A stretch of DNA of 64,000 bases from positions 42,505-106,504 of the forward strand of contig NZ_FRAR01000023.1 of the NCBI RefSeq assembly GCF_900142375.1, given 5' to 3'. Position 1 is the stretch's first letter, and each line of letters starts with the position of its first letter. The notes under the pieces were generated by a model. It saw only the letters and a program-made list of their open reading frames with translations. It was not told the DNA's origin and searched no databases. Positions 1-9,803 of the stretch are shown in pieces. The stretch is from Desulforamulus aeronauticus DSM 10349. GTDB lineage: Bacteria > Bacillota > Desulfotomaculia > Desulfotomaculales > Desulfotomaculaceae. Made by a program: the position numbers and the translations under genes.

Positions 1-36
1 GGGATGACCGCTAACGTCAAGATATTGGAGGAGTAA
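1..36 (+). CDS. C-terminal end of a HlyD/MacA-type adaptor protein (partial)
   Basis: The first 36 bases read in frame as G-M-T-A-N-V-K-I-L-E-E followed by TAA. The GMTANV string is typical of the last beta-strand of HlyD/MacA-type membrane-fusion proteins. The stop lies just before the ATPase start at 39, and the SD (GGAGGAG) of that gene overlaps the last codons. This suggests one operon of adaptor, ATPase and two permeases for export. Only eleven residues are visible, so the family call rests on that motif and on context. Confidence 0.5.
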   Translation, partial: GMTANVKILEE

Positions 37-38
37 CT

Positions 39-746
39 ATGCAGCCGGTGATTGTTGCCAACGATGTGGTGCAGGTGGTTACGAAAAAAACCGTGCTGAA
101 TGGCATCAGCCTACAGGTAAATCGGGGTGAGACCTTGGGTATCTTCGGCACCAAGGGTACCGGTAAAACCACCCTGCTGCATATTCTGGCCGGGTTAGAT
201 CGATTTAAGTCCGGTACGGTGGAGATTTTGGGCTATGATGTCCGTAAGAGTGACAAGTATAAAGGTCAATTGGGCCTGGTAACCCAAGAGAAGAGCTTGT
301 TTCAGGAACTCAAGGTGGCTGAAAATCTGGATTTTATTGCCACACTACGGGGCGGTAACCGGACTGTCTTGGAGCGTCTGGTGACCCAATTGAAACTACA
401 GGAACTGTTGGCAGAGCCGGTCAGTACTCTGGATAACGGTTTGTATCAGCGAGTCGCCCTGGCCTGTGCCCTGCTCCACCAGCCCACCGTGCTGATTGCC
501 GATGAGTTAATTAAGGATATTGATCTAGCATCCCGACACTTAATCTTACTTACAATCCGTCAGTTTTTGCAGGAGGGCGGTACGCTGGTTTGCGGCTTTA
601 GTAACCTGGATTATGCCCATCAACTGAATCGGGTGGCCTGGCTTGCTGACGGTACATTGAATTTTTATAGCCCGGCCGAACTAGAGGCTGAGTGGCAACG
701 ACAAATTCGGGAGTATGCTGGGCTAAGCGGTGAAAGACATGATTAA
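39..746 (+). CDS. ABC transporter ATP-binding protein with degenerate motifs
   Basis: This 235-residue cytoplasmic ATPase should power the two ABC-2 permeases that follow it. Walker A is intact (GTKGTGKTT, residues 37-45) and the Q-loop glutamine is present (LVTQE, near 83). The signature region, normally LSGGQ, reads LDNGLYQRV (131-139). Walker B keeps D-E (VLIADE, 151-156), but the usual following P-T is L-I, the D-loop is KDID, and the H-loop histidine seems to be missing (GFSNLDYA, about 186-193). ATP binding is plausible; hydrolysis may be slow or need a partner. The start has a good SD, GGAGGAG, about 6 bases upstream. The end overlaps the next gene, which implies translational coupling. 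Confidence 0.85.
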   Translation: MQPVIVANDVVQVVTKKTVLNGISLQVNRGETLGIFGTKGTGKTTLLHILAGLDRFKSGTVEILGYDVRKSDKYKGQLGLVTQEKSLFQELKVAENLDFIATLRGGNRTVLERLVTQLKLQELLAEPVSTLDNGLYQRVALACALLHQPTVLIADELIKDIDLASRHLILLTIRQFLQEGGTLVCGFSNLDYAHQLNRVAWLADGTLNFYSPAELEAEWQRQIREYAGLSGERHD

Positions 747-1869
747 GGCCTTGCTGGTGCGGGAGCTTACCTATCTGTGGCGGGACCGGGGTCTGCGCAA
801 CATTTTGCTCTTTGGACCTCTATTGGGAATACTGATTTTTTATGTCACCTATAGCGCCCAAATTTTAACAGTCATCCCCACGGCGGTGGTGGATTTAGAT
901 CGTTCCTCCGCCAGCCGCGATTTAGTAACCAAGATCAGTCAGGCCGAGTATTTGCAGATTGTGGCCCAGCCCGCCAGTGCCCCGGAGGCCGAAGAACTTA
1001 TCCGACGGGGGGATGTCTTGGTGACGGTGGTGATTCCCGAGGATTTTGGCCGTCATCTGACCCTGGGACGGCAGACCAGTGTGTATATTGGCATCGACGG
1101 CAGTAATATGATTTATTCCACCAATGCCACCACCGCCGCCTTGACAGTGGCTAAGACGGTCAGTGCCGAAGCCGGGGTAAAAGCTCTGATGGCTCGGGGG
1201 TTGCCCCGGGAACAGGCTAAGAGTGCCTATCAAAGGGTGACCCTGCAAGAGGAACCCTGGTTTAATCCTACTTTAAATTATGCTTACTTTTTGGTGCTGG
1301 CCTTGATCCTCAATATTTGGCAGCAGTGTTGCACCTTGGCAGCGGCTACGAATATTATTAGTGAGACCGGACGGCCCAGTTGGACCCAGTTTAAGCTGGC
1401 TGGGTTGTCGAAATGGACCCTCTTTGTCAGTAAATCGGTGGTCCATATTGGGGTATTTATGCTCCTAATCTTGCCGATCTACGGTATTTGCTTTGGTTTG
1501 CTAAAACTTCCCCTGCATGGCAGTTGGTTGTTGCTGCTGCTCTTTACGCTGGTGTTTGCCATCGCCTTGCATAGTGTAGGCACCTTGGCCTCCAGCTTTG
1601 CCCGTAATCCGGTGGATTCCACTCGCTTTGGTATGATTATTGCCTTGCCTTCTTTCATTTTATCTGGTTACGGCTGGCCCCTGGAGGCCATGCCTAGCTT
1701 TGTTCAGAGTGTGGTAAAGCTGTTGCCCCAGACTTGGTTTTTCCAAGGCCTCAATTACTTCACCTTCAAAGACCCGGGCTGGCTCTTTGCCCGACACTAT
1801 TTTGTGGCCCTGGGCTTGATTGCAGTGGTTTGCTATAGTGGGGCAGCCGTCATCACCAGCCGTAAGTAA
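739..1869 (+). CDS. ABC-2 type transporter permease (first of pair)
   Basis: Membrane permease of the ABC-2 family (DrrB/YhgE/YbhR-like), about 376 residues. It has one N-terminal membrane segment (about 20-40), a large extracytoplasmic domain opening with VVDLDRSSASRDLV, then about five membrane helices from residue 185 on. That matches the one-plus-five layout of drug and lipid exporters. An in-frame GTG at 730 is an alternative start. I prefer ATG 739 because GGTGA sits 5 bases before it and it overlaps the ATPase stop in the coupled form ATGATTAA. The substrate is unknown. The extracytoplasmic domain resembles that of the next gene, so the two probably form a heterodimer. Confidence 0.85.
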   Translation: MIKALLVRELTYLWRDRGLRNILLFGPLLGILIFYVTYSAQILTVIPTAVVDLDRSSASRDLVTKISQAEYLQIVAQPASAPEAEELIRRGDVLVTVVIPEDFGRHLTLGRQTSVYIGIDGSNMIYSTNATTAALTVAKTVSAEAGVKALMARGLPREQAKSAYQRVTLQEEPWFNPTLNYAYFLVLALILNIWQQCCTLAAATNIISETGRPSWTQFKLAGLSKWTLFVSKSVVHIGVFMLLILPIYGICFGLLKLPLHGSWLLLLLFTLVFAIALHSVGTLASSFARNPVDSTRFGMIIALPSFILSGYGWPLEAMPSFVQSVVKLLPQTWFFQGLNYFTFKDPGWLFARHYFVALGLIAVVCYSGAAVITSRK

Positions 1870-1881
1870 GGGGGGCTTTTT

Positions 1882-3066
1882 TTGAGACGAATAATAAATA
1901 TCGCTTATTACGAGACATTGATTATTTTTAAGGATCGCATTCTAGTGCTGATGCTTTTTTTAGTGCCCTTGCTCTACGCTGCGGTTTTTGGGTTGGTCTA
2001 TGTGAAGGGAATTTTAAATGATGTGCCCCTGGCTATTGTGGATCTAGATCATTCCAAATCCAGCCGGCAGGTGGTAACCGCCTTTGAGAATAGCCCCCGC
2101 TTTCAGCGGGTATCGGGTATCGAAACCTATGCGCAGTTAGAGCAGGCCATGCGGCAGGGTAAGGTACGGGCCGGTGTGGTTATCCCCGAACGGTTTGAAC
2201 TGCAACAACAGCAGCAGCAACCCAGCCAATTGTTAACGGTGTACGATGCTTCTAATTTACTTTGGGGCTACAACACCCGCAAGTATTTACGAGAAGTCAT
2301 TACCGATTTTAATAGTGGACAGACAGCTAAGTATTTAGCAGGGTTGGGCATGTCCGAACAACAAATACGTGGTGTGATGAATACCGTCAATTGTAATTAT
2401 GAGGTGTGGTACAACCCCACCTTCAGCTATGCCACGTATTTTTACACGGGCCTATTGTTGATGGTCATCCATCAGATTTGCCTGCTAAGCATCAGCCTAT
2501 CTGTGACCCGGGATAAGGAGCGCCATACCTGGGTACAGTTTCTCAGCTCTCCTTTACCCAGCTGGCAGATTTTTGCCGGTAAGGCGCTGCCTTATTTTAT
2601 TGTCAACTTTTTTAACTACACTCTGTTGCTTTGGGTGGCAGCTCATTTTGTCCACGCAAAGATTGAGGGGTCACTAGGGTTGGTAATACTCTTTGGGCTA
2701 TTGTTTGATGTAATTATTACTTCTTTTGGCTTTTTTATCTCTTACGTAGCACCCAATTCTCTGCAGGTAACCCGCTATCTAATGCTCGTTTCGGTGCCGG
2801 CCTTCATCACCTCCGGCTTTACCTGGCCTCAGACGCATATTCCTTTGGCCATCAACGCCCTGGCCAACCTAATGCCCTACACCTGGATGTCCGAGGCCTT
2901 TCGGATGATTACCTTAAAAAACCTACCCCTCAGCTACCTGCTAACTCACTTGGCAGTGCTAGGAGGCATGTCCGTGGTAGGCCTAGCTCTATCCAGCACC
3001 TTCAGCAAACAGCGCAAGCCACCTCAACATAGCGGTGTGTTAGTAAATAGTGGTACAAAATACTAG
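1882..3066 (+). CDS. ABC-2 type transporter permease (second of pair)
   Basis: Second ABC-2 permease, 394 residues, paralogous to the preceding one. It has an N-terminal membrane helix (about 17-40), an extracytoplasmic domain with the same IVDLDHSKSSRQVV opening, then about five membrane helices. It starts at TTG 1882 behind the SD AAGGGGGG and lies 12 bases after the previous stop. A short glutamine run (LQQQQQQQPSQ) lies in the extracellular loop. The adaptor-ATPase-permease-permease order is like YbhG-YbhF-YbhS-YbhR exporters, so efflux of a hydrophobic compound is the likeliest role. A strong terminator ends the operon. Confidence 0.85.
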   Translation: MRRIINIAYYETLIIFKDRILVLMLFLVPLLYAAVFGLVYVKGILNDVPLAIVDLDHSKSSRQVVTAFENSPRFQRVSGIETYAQLEQAMRQGKVRAGVVIPERFELQQQQQQPSQLLTVYDASNLLWGYNTRKYLREVITDFNSGQTAKYLAGLGMSEQQIRGVMNTVNCNYEVWYNPTFSYATYFYTGLLLMVIHQICLLSISLSVTRDKERHTWVQFLSSPLPSWQIFAGKALPYFIVNFFNYTLLLWVAAHFVHAKIEGSLGLVILFGLLFDVIITSFGFFISYVAPNSLQVTRYLMLVSVPAFITSGFTWPQTHIPLAINALANLMPYTWMSEAFRMITLKNLPLSYLLTHLAVLGGMSVVGLALSSTFSKQRKPPQHSGVLVNSGTKY

Positions 3067-3090
3067 GATAATACTATAGAAGGAATAAGT

Positions 3091-3129
3091 AAAAGGCCCT
3101 GGCTTGCTTCATGCAAACCAGGGCCTTTT
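3091..3129. terminator. Bidirectional intrinsic terminator between the ABC operon and uvrA
   Basis: AAAAGGCCCTGG and its complement CCAGGGCCTTTT flank a short loop, with A-runs and T-runs on either side. It lies between convergent genes and can stop transcription from both directions. Confidence 0.85.
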
Positions 3130-3141
3130 ACTGATCTAAAC

Positions 3142-6021
3142 TCAAGCATTGACAATCAATAACTGTGGTAATTCCCCTTTTTCCAGAGAGGCTACGGTTC
3201 TTTGACGATCCCGTTCCAACACAGGTTTTAAGAATTGACCCGTGTATGAGTCTGCTACCTGGCAAATTTCCTCCGGAGTACCGACGGCCACTAGGGTGCC
3301 TCCTTTGTCGCCGCCCTCGGGACCAAGATCAATAATATGGTCGGCGGTTTTGATAACATCCAGGTTGTGTTCGATAACCACCACGGTGCTGCCGTTATCC
3401 ACCAAGCGATGCAATACTTCCAGCAACTGGGCAATGTCAGCAGTGTGTAGTCCGGTGGTGGGCTCATCCAGAATGTAGATGGTGCCTCCGTTACTGCGGC
3501 GGCTTAGCTCGGTAGCCAGTTTCACCCGCTGGGCTTCCCCACCGGAGAGTTCCGGTGCCGGTTGGCCTAAGCGAATATAGCCCAACCCTACATCTTGTAA
3601 GGTTTTTAGCCTACGATGAATCTTGGGGATGTTGGCAAAGAAGTCCACCGCTTCATCCACTTCCATGTTTAGTACATCGGCAATACTTTTCCCTTTATAC
3701 TTAACTTCCAGAGTTTCCCGGTTATAGCGCAGGCCTTTGCAGATCTCGCAGGGCACATAAACATCCGGCAGGAAGTGCATTTCGATTTTTATAATGCCAT
3801 CCCCTTGGCAGGCCTCGCAGCGGCCACCCTTCACATTAAAGCTGAAGCGTCCGGGTTTGTAACCTCGCACCTTGGCCTCGGGCATTTGGGTGAACAGTTC
3901 CCGAATGTCACCAAATACCCCGGTATAGGTGGCTGGGTTGGAGCGGGGTGTCCGACCAATGGGGGATTGGTTTACATCAATGACCTTCTCCAGATGTTCA
4001 ATCCCTTGGATAGCCGTATGCTCGCCCGGCTTGTCCTTGGCCCGGTGCAGTTTATGAGCCAGGGACTTGTAGAGTATCTCATTAATGAGGGTACTTTTAC
4101 CGGAGCCAGAAACCCCGGTAATGGCAACGAATTGCCCCAAAGGAATCTCCACGTTAATTCCCTTCAGGTTATTTGCCGCTGCCCCCTGAATAATTAGTTT
4201 TTGTCCTTTCCCCTCGCGATAGTTGAGAGGCACCGGAATAAACTTTTTGCCGCTTAGATACTGACCGGTGAGAGATTCCGGCACCTCCATTAATTCTTGC
4301 ATGGTGCCCGCTGCCACTACTTCACCACCATGGCGGCCAGCTCTGGGACCGATATCAATCACATGATCCGCCACCCGAATGGTGTCTTCGTCGTGCTCCA
4401 CCACAATCAGGGTATTGCCCAGATCACGCAAACGTTTCAAGGTGGTAATGAGTCTTTCGTTATCCCGCTGGTGCAGGCCAATGCTGGGTTCATCTAAAAT
4501 GTAGAGCACACCCATCAGGCCGGAGCCAATTTGGGTGGCTAAACGAATACGCTGAGCTTCCCCCCCGGACAGGGTTCCGGCGGCACGACCTAAGGTAAGG
4601 TAATTTAAACCTACATTCACCAGGAAACCTAGACGTTCATTAATCTCTTTGAGAATCTGCCTAGCGATAAGCTGCTCCCTTGAGGTCAAGTCCAAATTAC
4701 GGAAAAAGTGTAGTGACTCCAGCACCGGTAGAGCGGTTATGTCGGAGATATCTTTCCCCCCTACCTTTACCGCCAGAGCTTCGGGCCTTAACCTAGCCCC
4801 CCGGCAACTGGGGCAAGGCTTACTGCTCATGTACTTTTCAAACTCTTCCCGCATGGATTCCGACTGGGTTTCCCGGTAGCGGCGAGAAAGGTTACCGATA
4901 ATCCCCTCAAAGGGAACCTCGTACCGATGAACATGGCCGTAGCTATCGGTATAGTTAAATTTGACCTTTTCGTTGCCAGTACCGTGAAGGATTACTTTCA
5001 TCTGTTTGGGTGTTAGTTCTTCCATCGGGGTATCTAGACTAAATTCGTATTTCTCAGCCAAGCCGGATAGGTAGGCCGCCGCGATACTTCCTTTATGCCA
5101 GCCTTCAATGGCCCCTTCCCGAATGCTCTTTTTTTGATCGGGAATAATTAAATCCGGATCGAATTCGTGATTAAAGCCCAGTCCTGTGCACTCCGGGCAA
5201 GCTCCGTGAGGGTTGTTAAAGGAGAACAGCCGGGGACTAATCTCGCTAATGTTGACGCCACAATCGGTGCAGGCAAAGTTCTCGGAAAAAGTAAACTCTT
5301 CCCCGTCTACCACCGCAGCAATGGCCACTCCTTCGCTTTGTTTCAAAGCAGTTTCCATGGAATCAGCCAGCCTCTTCTCGCTACCGGGCCGGATAACGAT
5401 ACGATCCACAACAATTTCGATGGTATGCTTCTTTTTCTTATCCAACTGAGGTGGTTCGGTAACATCATAAATCTCTCCGTTCACTCGGACTCGTACGAAA
5501 CCGTTGCGCCGGATATCTTCAAAGATCTTTACATGTTCACCCTTTTTCCCCCGTATCACCGGCGCCAGCAACATAAGCTTGGTGCTTTCAGGCAGAACCA
5601 TTAGTTGATCTACCATCTGCTGCACCGTCTGCTGGGCAATGGGCTGGCCACACTTAGGGCAGTGGACTCTGCCCGCTCGGGCAAACAGCAACCTTAGATA
5701 ATCGTAGATTTCCGTCACAGTACCCACGGTGGAACGAGGATTGTGGCTGGTGGTTTTCTGGTCAATAGAAATAGCCGGAGAAAGTCCCTCAATGTAGTCC
5801 ACATCGGGCTTGGTCATCTGCCCCAGAAACTGTCTGGCATAGGCAGAAAGGGACTCCACATAGCGCCGCTGACCCTCGGCGTAGATGGTATCAAAGGCTA
5901 AGGAAGACTTGCCGGAACCGGACAAACCGGTAATAACCACCAACTTGTCCCGGGGAATTTCCACATCGATGTTTTTAAGGTTATGGGAACGGGCACCTTT
6001 GATTAGGATTTTGTCTTGCAT
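3142..6021 (-). CDS. uvrA: Excinuclease ABC subunit A
   Basis: UvrA, 959 residues, is the damage-recognition ATPase of nucleotide excision repair and loads UvrB onto DNA. Both ATP-binding halves are visible: Walker [10 protein letters not shown] (32-40) and a second GVSGSGKST in the C-terminal half. Each half has a signature LSGGEAQR and a Walker B ending in ILDEP. Zinc-finger cysteine pairs CPKC, CTDC/CPEC and CEAC/CEIC are present. Length is normal; the C-terminal tail ([16 protein letters not shown]) is slightly extended. Start ATG 6021 has SD AAGGAG. It lies downstream of uvrB on the same strand, the usual partner, with a 390-base spacer between them. Confidence 0.98.
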   Translation of the reverse strand: MQDKILIKGARSHNLKNIDVEIPRDKLVVITGLSGSGKSSLAFDTIYAEGQRRYVESLSAYARQFLGQMTKPDVDYIEGLSPAISIDQKTTSHNPRSTVGTVTEIYDYLRLLFARAGRVHCPKCGQPIAQQTVQQMVDQLMVLPESTKLMLLAPVIRGKKGEHVKIFEDIRRNGFVRVRVNGEIYDVTEPPQLDKKKKHTIEIVVDRIVIRPGSEKRLADSMETALKQSEGVAIAAVVDGEEFTFSENFACTDCGVNISEISPRLFSFNNPHGACPECTGLGFNHEFDPDLIIPDQKKSIREGAIEGWHKGSIAAAYLSGLAEKYEFSLDTPMEELTPKQMKVILHGTGNEKVKFNYTDSYGHVHRYEVPFEGIIGNLSRRYRETQSESMREEFEKYMSSKPCPSCRGARLRPEALAVKVGGKDISDITALPVLESLHFFRNLDLTSREQLIARQILKEINERLGFLVNVGLNYLTLGRAAGTLSGGEAQRIRLATQIGSGLMGVLYILDEPSIGLHQRDNERLITTLKRLRDLGNTLIVVEHDEDTIRVADHVIDIGPRAGRHGGEVVAAGTMQELMEVPESLTGQYLSGKKFIPVPLNYREGKGQKLIIQGAAANNLKGINVEIPLGQFVAITGVSGSGKSTLINEILYKSLAHKLHRAKDKPGEHTAIQGIEHLEKVIDVNQSPIGRTPRSNPATYTGVFGDIRELFTQMPEAKVRGYKPGRFSFNVKGGRCEACQGDGIIKIEMHFLPDVYVPCEICKGLRYNRETLEVKYKGKSIADVLNMEVDEAVDFFANIPKIHRRLKTLQDVGLGYIRLGQPAPELSGGEAQRVKLATELSRRSNGGTIYILDEPTTGLHTADIAQLLEVLHRLVDNGSTVVVIEHNLDVIKTADHIIDLGPEGGDKGGTLVAVGTPEEICQVADSYTGQFLKPVLERDRQRTVASLEKGELPQLLIVNA

Positions 6022-6412
6022 CGTAGTTACTCCTTATTTAGTTGCCGTAGGCCGTAAGCCATGGGCCTTAGACTTTTGAGTTTTGTCTTATGTTTTTAGG
6101 GACAATTCAATATTACTATACTTGATACGCAAGGAAAAAACAACGCTTAACAGAACATTTGTACGATATTTGTAAGATTTACCATGACCCCGGGTGCCAA
6201 GGGGACGGTTCTTTTGACACCTTTCAAGCAAACAGTTAGCCCCATAGTTCCGCACCGGAAGGTATTCCGCCGCGGTCCCGTTTGCGCTGATCAACGCCGC
6301 CGAACGCGCTACTTCGCTTATGGAATTGCCAGTCCACCTTCTTACTTGTAGTTTTTCAACAAACTGAAGCACCCTTTGGGGTGCTTCGTGGCTAGCGACT
6401 GACGGCTAGGTC
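6022..6412. repeat. uvrA-uvrB spacer with repeat-like hairpins and no convincing gene
   Basis: This 391-base spacer holds no supported gene; a 94-codon minus-strand reading frame across it looks non-coding. It contains GGTGCCAA (6193-6200) and the near-complement TTGACACC (6214-6221) around GGGGACGGTTCTT, a string I recall from REP-like elements of Peptococcaceae. It also has a GC-rich hairpin (CCGC..CGGAA, loop GGTA, TTCCG..GCGG, 6250-6275) and, next to uvrA, a TAGGCC-TAAGCC-type string near 6052-6072. The block 6240-6340 is richer in GC than its surroundings and may be an old element remnant. That last point is inference. Confidence 0.4.
6366..6387 (-). terminator. Hairpin downstream of uvrB
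   Basis: GAAGCACCC (6366-6374) pairs perfectly with GGGTGCTTC (6379-6387) around a four-base loop, 26 bases past the uvrB stop. The T-tract on the minus strand is weak (CAGTTTGTTG), so termination may be partial. Confidence 0.55.
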
Positions 6413-8440
6413 TTAATACTCCACTTCCGGTATCGCCGGCTTAATATCCTTCTCTCCCCTAAGTTGTAGCCTTAGTTCTATCATGGCATCCCTAAGCTGG
6501 GCAGCTCGTTCGAATTCCAGGTGTTTGGCGGATTCTTTCATTTCTTTTTCCAGCTTAGCCAGCATCTTTTTGATGTCGGTTTTAGTCATTTTGCCCGCTT
6601 TGGATTGCGCTACATAGGGAGCTTTTTCCTCGGCGGCCCGGGTGGCTTCGATAACATCCCGTACAGCCTTGCGGATTGTTTCGGGGGTGATGTTGTGAAC
6701 ACGATTGTACTCCGTTTGAATCTTGCGCCGGCGGTCGGTCTCACCAATGGCCTTCTTCATGGAGTCGGTCATTTTGTCAGCATACATAATCACCCGGCCT
6801 TCCGAGTTTCGGGCAGCCCGGCCGATGGTCTGAATGAGGGAACGTTCGGAGCGAAGGTAGCCTTCTTTATCTGCATCCAGAATGGTTACCAGGCTTACTT
6901 CCGGCAGATCCAGACCCTCCCGCAGCAGGTTAATACCCACCAGTACATCGAAGGTGCCCAGTCGGAGGTCCCGCAGGATCTCCATACGTTCAATGGTTCC
7001 AATATCCGAGTGTAGGTAACGGACCCGTACACCGTTTTCTTTAAAGTAATCGGTTAAGTCTTCCGCCATCTTCTTCGTGAGGGTGGTCACCAACACCCGT
7101 TCGTCCCGCTCCACGGTATGGCGAATCTCACCCAGCAGATCGTCAATTTGTCCTTTGGTTGGCCGTACTGTGATTTTAGGATCAATGAGGCCGGTGGGGC
7201 GGATAATCTGCTCTACCACCTGCTGTTGGTGCTTAAACTCATAATTGCCAGGAGTAGCCGAAACATAAACGATTTGATTGACCTTCTCCTCAAATTCCTG
7301 AAATTTGAGGGGACGGTTATCCAAAGCAGAGGGTAAGCGGAAGCCGAATTCCACCAGGTTGGTCTTACGGGCGCGGTCCCCTTCGTACATCCCGCCAATT
7401 TGCGGCACTGCCACATGGGACTCGTCAATGATTAACAGCCAATCCTCGGGAAAAAAGTCCAGCAGAGTAAAGGGTGCTTCGCCGGGAGCACGACCGGTTA
7501 AATGTCGGGAATAATTTTCGATGCCGGAGCAAAAACCTATTTCTGACATCATTTCCAGATCGTAGCGGGTGCGCTGCTCCAACCGCTGAGCCTCCAGTAG
7601 TTTTTCGGCATCCCGCAGTTCTTTGAGCCGTTTTTCCAGTTCCTCTTCAATCGTCACCATAGCTCGCTTCATACTATCTTCATCCGTCACAAAGTGGCTG
7701 GCGGGAAAAACCGCAATATGCTGCCGCTGGCCCATGATTTCACCGGTAAGCACGTCCACTTCCAGCAGCCGCTCCACTTCATCGCCAAACATCTCAACCC
7801 GCAACGCCCTTTCACTGGCGTTGGCCGGGAAGATTTCAATCACGTCTCCCCGCACGCGGAATTTGCCCCGGGTAAAATTGATGTCGTTCCGTTCGTATTG
7901 AATATCCACCAGTTTGCGCAAAATGGCCTCACGATCGTAGGTGCCGCCTACCCGCAGGGATAAAAGCAAGCTGCGGTATCTTTCCGGGTTACCTAAGCCG
8001 TAGATACAGGAAACACTGGCCACGATAATCACATCCCGCCGCTCAAACAGAGCGGTGGTGGCGGAGTGGCGCAGTTTATCGATTTCATCGTTGAGGGAGG
8101 AATCCTTTTCAATATAGGTATCAGTATGCGGTATATAAGCCTCGGGTTGGTAGTAATCGAAATAACTAACGAAATATTCCACCGAGTTTTCCGGGAAAAA
8201 TTCTTTCATCTCGCTGCACAGTTGGGCTGCCAACGTTTTATTCGGTGCCAAGATAAGGGTAGGTCGCTGCTCCTGCTGTATGATATTGGCCATGGTAAAG
8301 GTCTTACCGGTACCGGTGGCCCCTAGCAGTACCTGGTGCTTTAACCCCTGTTGCAGTCCCTGAACAAGTTGCTCAATAGCTCTGGGCTGATCCCCTCTGG
8401 GCTTAAATTCGGATTTTAGATTAAATTCCAAGTTTATCAC
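6413..8440 (-). CDS. uvrB: Excinuclease ABC subunit B
   Basis: UvrB, 675 residues, is the damage-verifying helicase-like subunit that receives DNA from UvrA and recruits UvrC. The N-terminus reads [10 protein letters not shown], then Walker [11 protein letters not shown] (about 39-48). The beta-hairpin region [19 protein letters not shown] follows, along with the DEAD-type box IIDESH and helicase motifs such as QTIGRAARN. The C-terminal UVR domain ([20 protein letters not shown]) is the UvrC-binding coiled coil. The GTG start at 8440 has only a weak SD; an in-frame TTG three codons later is possible. It is transcribed toward uvrA. Confidence 0.97.
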   Translation of the reverse strand: MINLEFNLKSEFKPRGDQPRAIEQLVQGLQQGLKHQVLLGATGTGKTFTMANIIQQEQRPTLILAPNKTLAAQLCSEMKEFFPENSVEYFVSYFDYYQPEAYIPHTDTYIEKDSSLNDEIDKLRHSATTALFERRDVIIVASVSCIYGLGNPERYRSLLLSLRVGGTYDREAILRKLVDIQYERNDINFTRGKFRVRGDVIEIFPANASERALRVEMFGDEVERLLEVDVLTGEIMGQRQHIAVFPASHFVTDEDSMKRAMVTIEEELEKRLKELRDAEKLLEAQRLEQRTRYDLEMMSEIGFCSGIENYSRHLTGRAPGEAPFTLLDFFPEDWLLIIDESHVAVPQIGGMYEGDRARKTNLVEFGFRLPSALDNRPLKFQEFEEKVNQIVYVSATPGNYEFKHQQQVVEQIIRPTGLIDPKITVRPTKGQIDDLLGEIRHTVERDERVLVTTLTKKMAEDLTDYFKENGVRVRYLHSDIGTIERMEILRDLRLGTFDVLVGINLLREGLDLPEVSLVTILDADKEGYLRSERSLIQTIGRAARNSEGRVIMYADKMTDSMKKAIGETDRRRKIQTEYNRVHNITPETIRKAVRDVIEATRAAEEKAPYVAQSKAGKMTKTDIKKMLAKLEKEMKESAKHLEFERAAQLRDAMIELRLQLRGEKDIKPAIPEVEY

Positions 8441-8460
8441 CCGCTTTCTGTCATCCTTAT

Positions 8461-8469
8461 TATTATAAC
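8461..8469 (-). promoter_or_regulatory. Extended -10 promoter element for uvrB
   Basis: On the minus strand TGTTATAAT gives a perfect TATAAT (8466-8461) preceded by TGn, about 20 bases upstream of the uvrB start. No good -35 is visible, as expected for an extended -10 promoter. I saw no clear LexA-type palindrome by eye. Confidence 0.5.
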
Positions 8470-8617
8470 ATTCTGGTCAAGATAAGAAACCTGCCAGAAA
8501 ATCCAGTTTTTATTAAAAAGGATGAACAAAACCCGCAAAAGCCTTCTTTAAGATTACCCCACCCTGCAAACAAACGTTTGTTTTTTTATTAAAGCTTCAT
8601 TATATTGGTAAATTTTA

Positions 8618-8626
8618 TGCTATAAT
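8618..8626 (+). promoter_or_regulatory. Extended -10 promoter for the coiled-coil gene
   Basis: TGCTATAAT (8618-8626) is a perfect extended -10 element, 46 bases before the ATG at 8673. The -35 region is poor (TTCATT about 20 bases upstream). Confidence 0.5.
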
Positions 8627-8672
8627 GGGGTAACAATATTGTCCCTCCAGTAGTTGTAAAGGAGGATAATGA

Positions 8673-9110
8673 ATGAGCGAGGAACGTTTGGAGCGCCTGG
8701 AAAACATGGTGGGTGACCTGATTCGGATTGTCGGCCATACCAATTCTCTTTTGGAAGAAGTAAATACTCGGGTCATTCGTCTGGAAGAAAAGGTTGATCA
8801 TTTGGAAGTTAGCATGGGGAATCTTGAGTTACGGATGGATCGGCTGGAGTCCCGCGTGGATCAGCTGGAGTCTCGGATGGACCAGTTGGAATCCAATATG
8901 GATCAGTTGGGGTCTCGCACGGATCAATTGGAATCCCGCATGGATCAGCTGGAAGCACGATTAAATCACTTAGCAGCAGACTTAGACTCCTTGCGGAAAG
9001 AAGGGAATAATCGTTTTCCGGAGGTGGACGCTCGGCTAGATTTTATCTATGAAAAATTAATGGAACATGAGCAAAAATTATATCACTTGAAAAAGACTGC
9101 TGTCCGTTAG
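8673..9110 (+). CDS. Heptad-repeat coiled-coil protein
   Basis: Unrecognised 145-residue cytoplasmic protein, almost wholly coiled coil. From about residue 38 to 100 it carries successive seven-residue units of the form M-D-Q-L-E-S-R (RLESRVDQLESRMDQLES and so on), an ideal leucine heptad pattern. At the DNA level these are imperfect 21-base tandem repeats. No signal peptide, membrane helix or catalytic motif is seen. The start has a strong SD (AAAGGAGG). The 3' end overlaps the stop of the convergent udg gene by four bases, and both ends sit in one hairpin terminator. A scaffolding role is only a guess. Confidence 0.75.
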   Translation: MSEERLERLENMVGDLIRIVGHTNSLLEEVNTRVIRLEEKVDHLEVSMGNLELRMDRLESRVDQLESRMDQLESNMDQLGSRTDQLESRMDQLEARLNHLAADLDSLRKEGNNRFPEVDARLDFIYEKLMEHEQKLYHLKKTAVR

Positions 9111-9123
9111 GGCAGCAGTCTTT
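9092..9123. terminator. Bidirectional terminator overlapping two convergent stop codons
   Basis: AAAGACTGCTG (9092-9102) pairs perfectly with CAGCAGTCTTT (9113-9123) around a 10-base loop. The coiled-coil gene stops in the loop and the glycosylase gene stops at its edge, so both genes terminate inside their own coding ends. Confidence 0.85.
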
Positions 9124-9667
9124 GATATTCCTCTTGAATCATCTGAAAGTCTTCCCAGACCGGTCGTCTTTTAGTAGGGTCCCGCAGCACCGCTGCCGGG
9201 TGATAGGTGGGCATAATTTTAATACCGCTCCGGCTCTCCAGCCACTGCCCACGCATTTTGGTAATGCGCGCTTCGGAACTAATTAGGTTCTGCAGTGCGG
9301 TGCTGCCCAGCAGTACAATAATACCCGGATTTACCAGCTCAATCTGACGATATAAATAGGGCAGGCAGGCCACGGCTTCTGTACGGCTGGGTACCCGGTT
9401 ATTGGGGGGACGGCATTTCACAATGTTGGCAATATAAACATCCTCTCTGGTCAGATAAATGGCTGCCAAAATCCGATCCAAAAGTTGACCGGCCCGCCCG
9501 ACAAAAGGAATCCCCTGCTCATCCTCGTCTTTACCAGGCCCCTCGCCGATCATCATTAATTTGGCCTGGGGATTTCCCACCCCGAACACCAACTTATTTC
9601 TACCCTCCGCCAAACCACACCGGGTGCACTGCCGCATATCCGAAGCCAATTGCTCTAAACTCATCAT
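9107..9667 (-). CDS. Uracil-DNA glycosylase, family 4
   Basis: Family 4 uracil-DNA glycosylase, 186 residues, which removes uracil from DNA to start base-excision repair. Motif 1 reads [20 protein letters not shown], as in the thermostable iron-sulfur UDGs. Motif 3 reads [11 protein letters not shown]. Four cysteines fit the 4Fe-4S cluster: CTRC near the N-terminus, then CRPPNNR and ACLPYL. SD GGAGG precedes tandem ATG codons at 9667 and 9664; either may be the start. It sits beside the excision-repair genes uvrA and uvrB but is separately transcribed. Confidence 0.92.
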   Translation of the reverse strand: MMSLEQLASDMRQCTRCGLAEGRNKLVFGVGNPQAKLMMIGEGPGKDEDEQGIPFVGRAGQLLDRILAAIYLTREDVYIANIVKCRPPNNRVPSRTEAVACLPYLYRQIELVNPGIIVLLGSTALQNLISSEARITKMRGQWLESRSGIKIMPTYHPAAVLRDPTKRRPVWEDFQMIQEEYQRLLP

Positions 9668-9803
9668 TCAAACCTCCTGCCATAATGATAGAACAAAGCC
9701 CCTGCTGTGGCAACCGACATGTATAAAAACTAGCTCTCCTGCCAAACTATAGATGAAATTAATGGTTGATCTGCCACTAGAACCATAAGGAGGAAAAATA
9801 GCT

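Noticed and set aside
3242..5604. Several plus-strand frames of 60-145 codons inside uvrA
   Set aside because: They are shadows of the uvrA frame without an SD or domain.
6088..6372. A 94-codon minus-strand frame in the uvrA-uvrB spacer
   Set aside because: No SD, no recognisable domain, and it crosses repeat-like hairpins and the uvrB 3' terminator.
8820..8980. Regular 21-base repeats resembling a CRISPR or satellite
   Set aside because: They are in-frame heptad codons of the coiled-coil gene, with no spacer structure.
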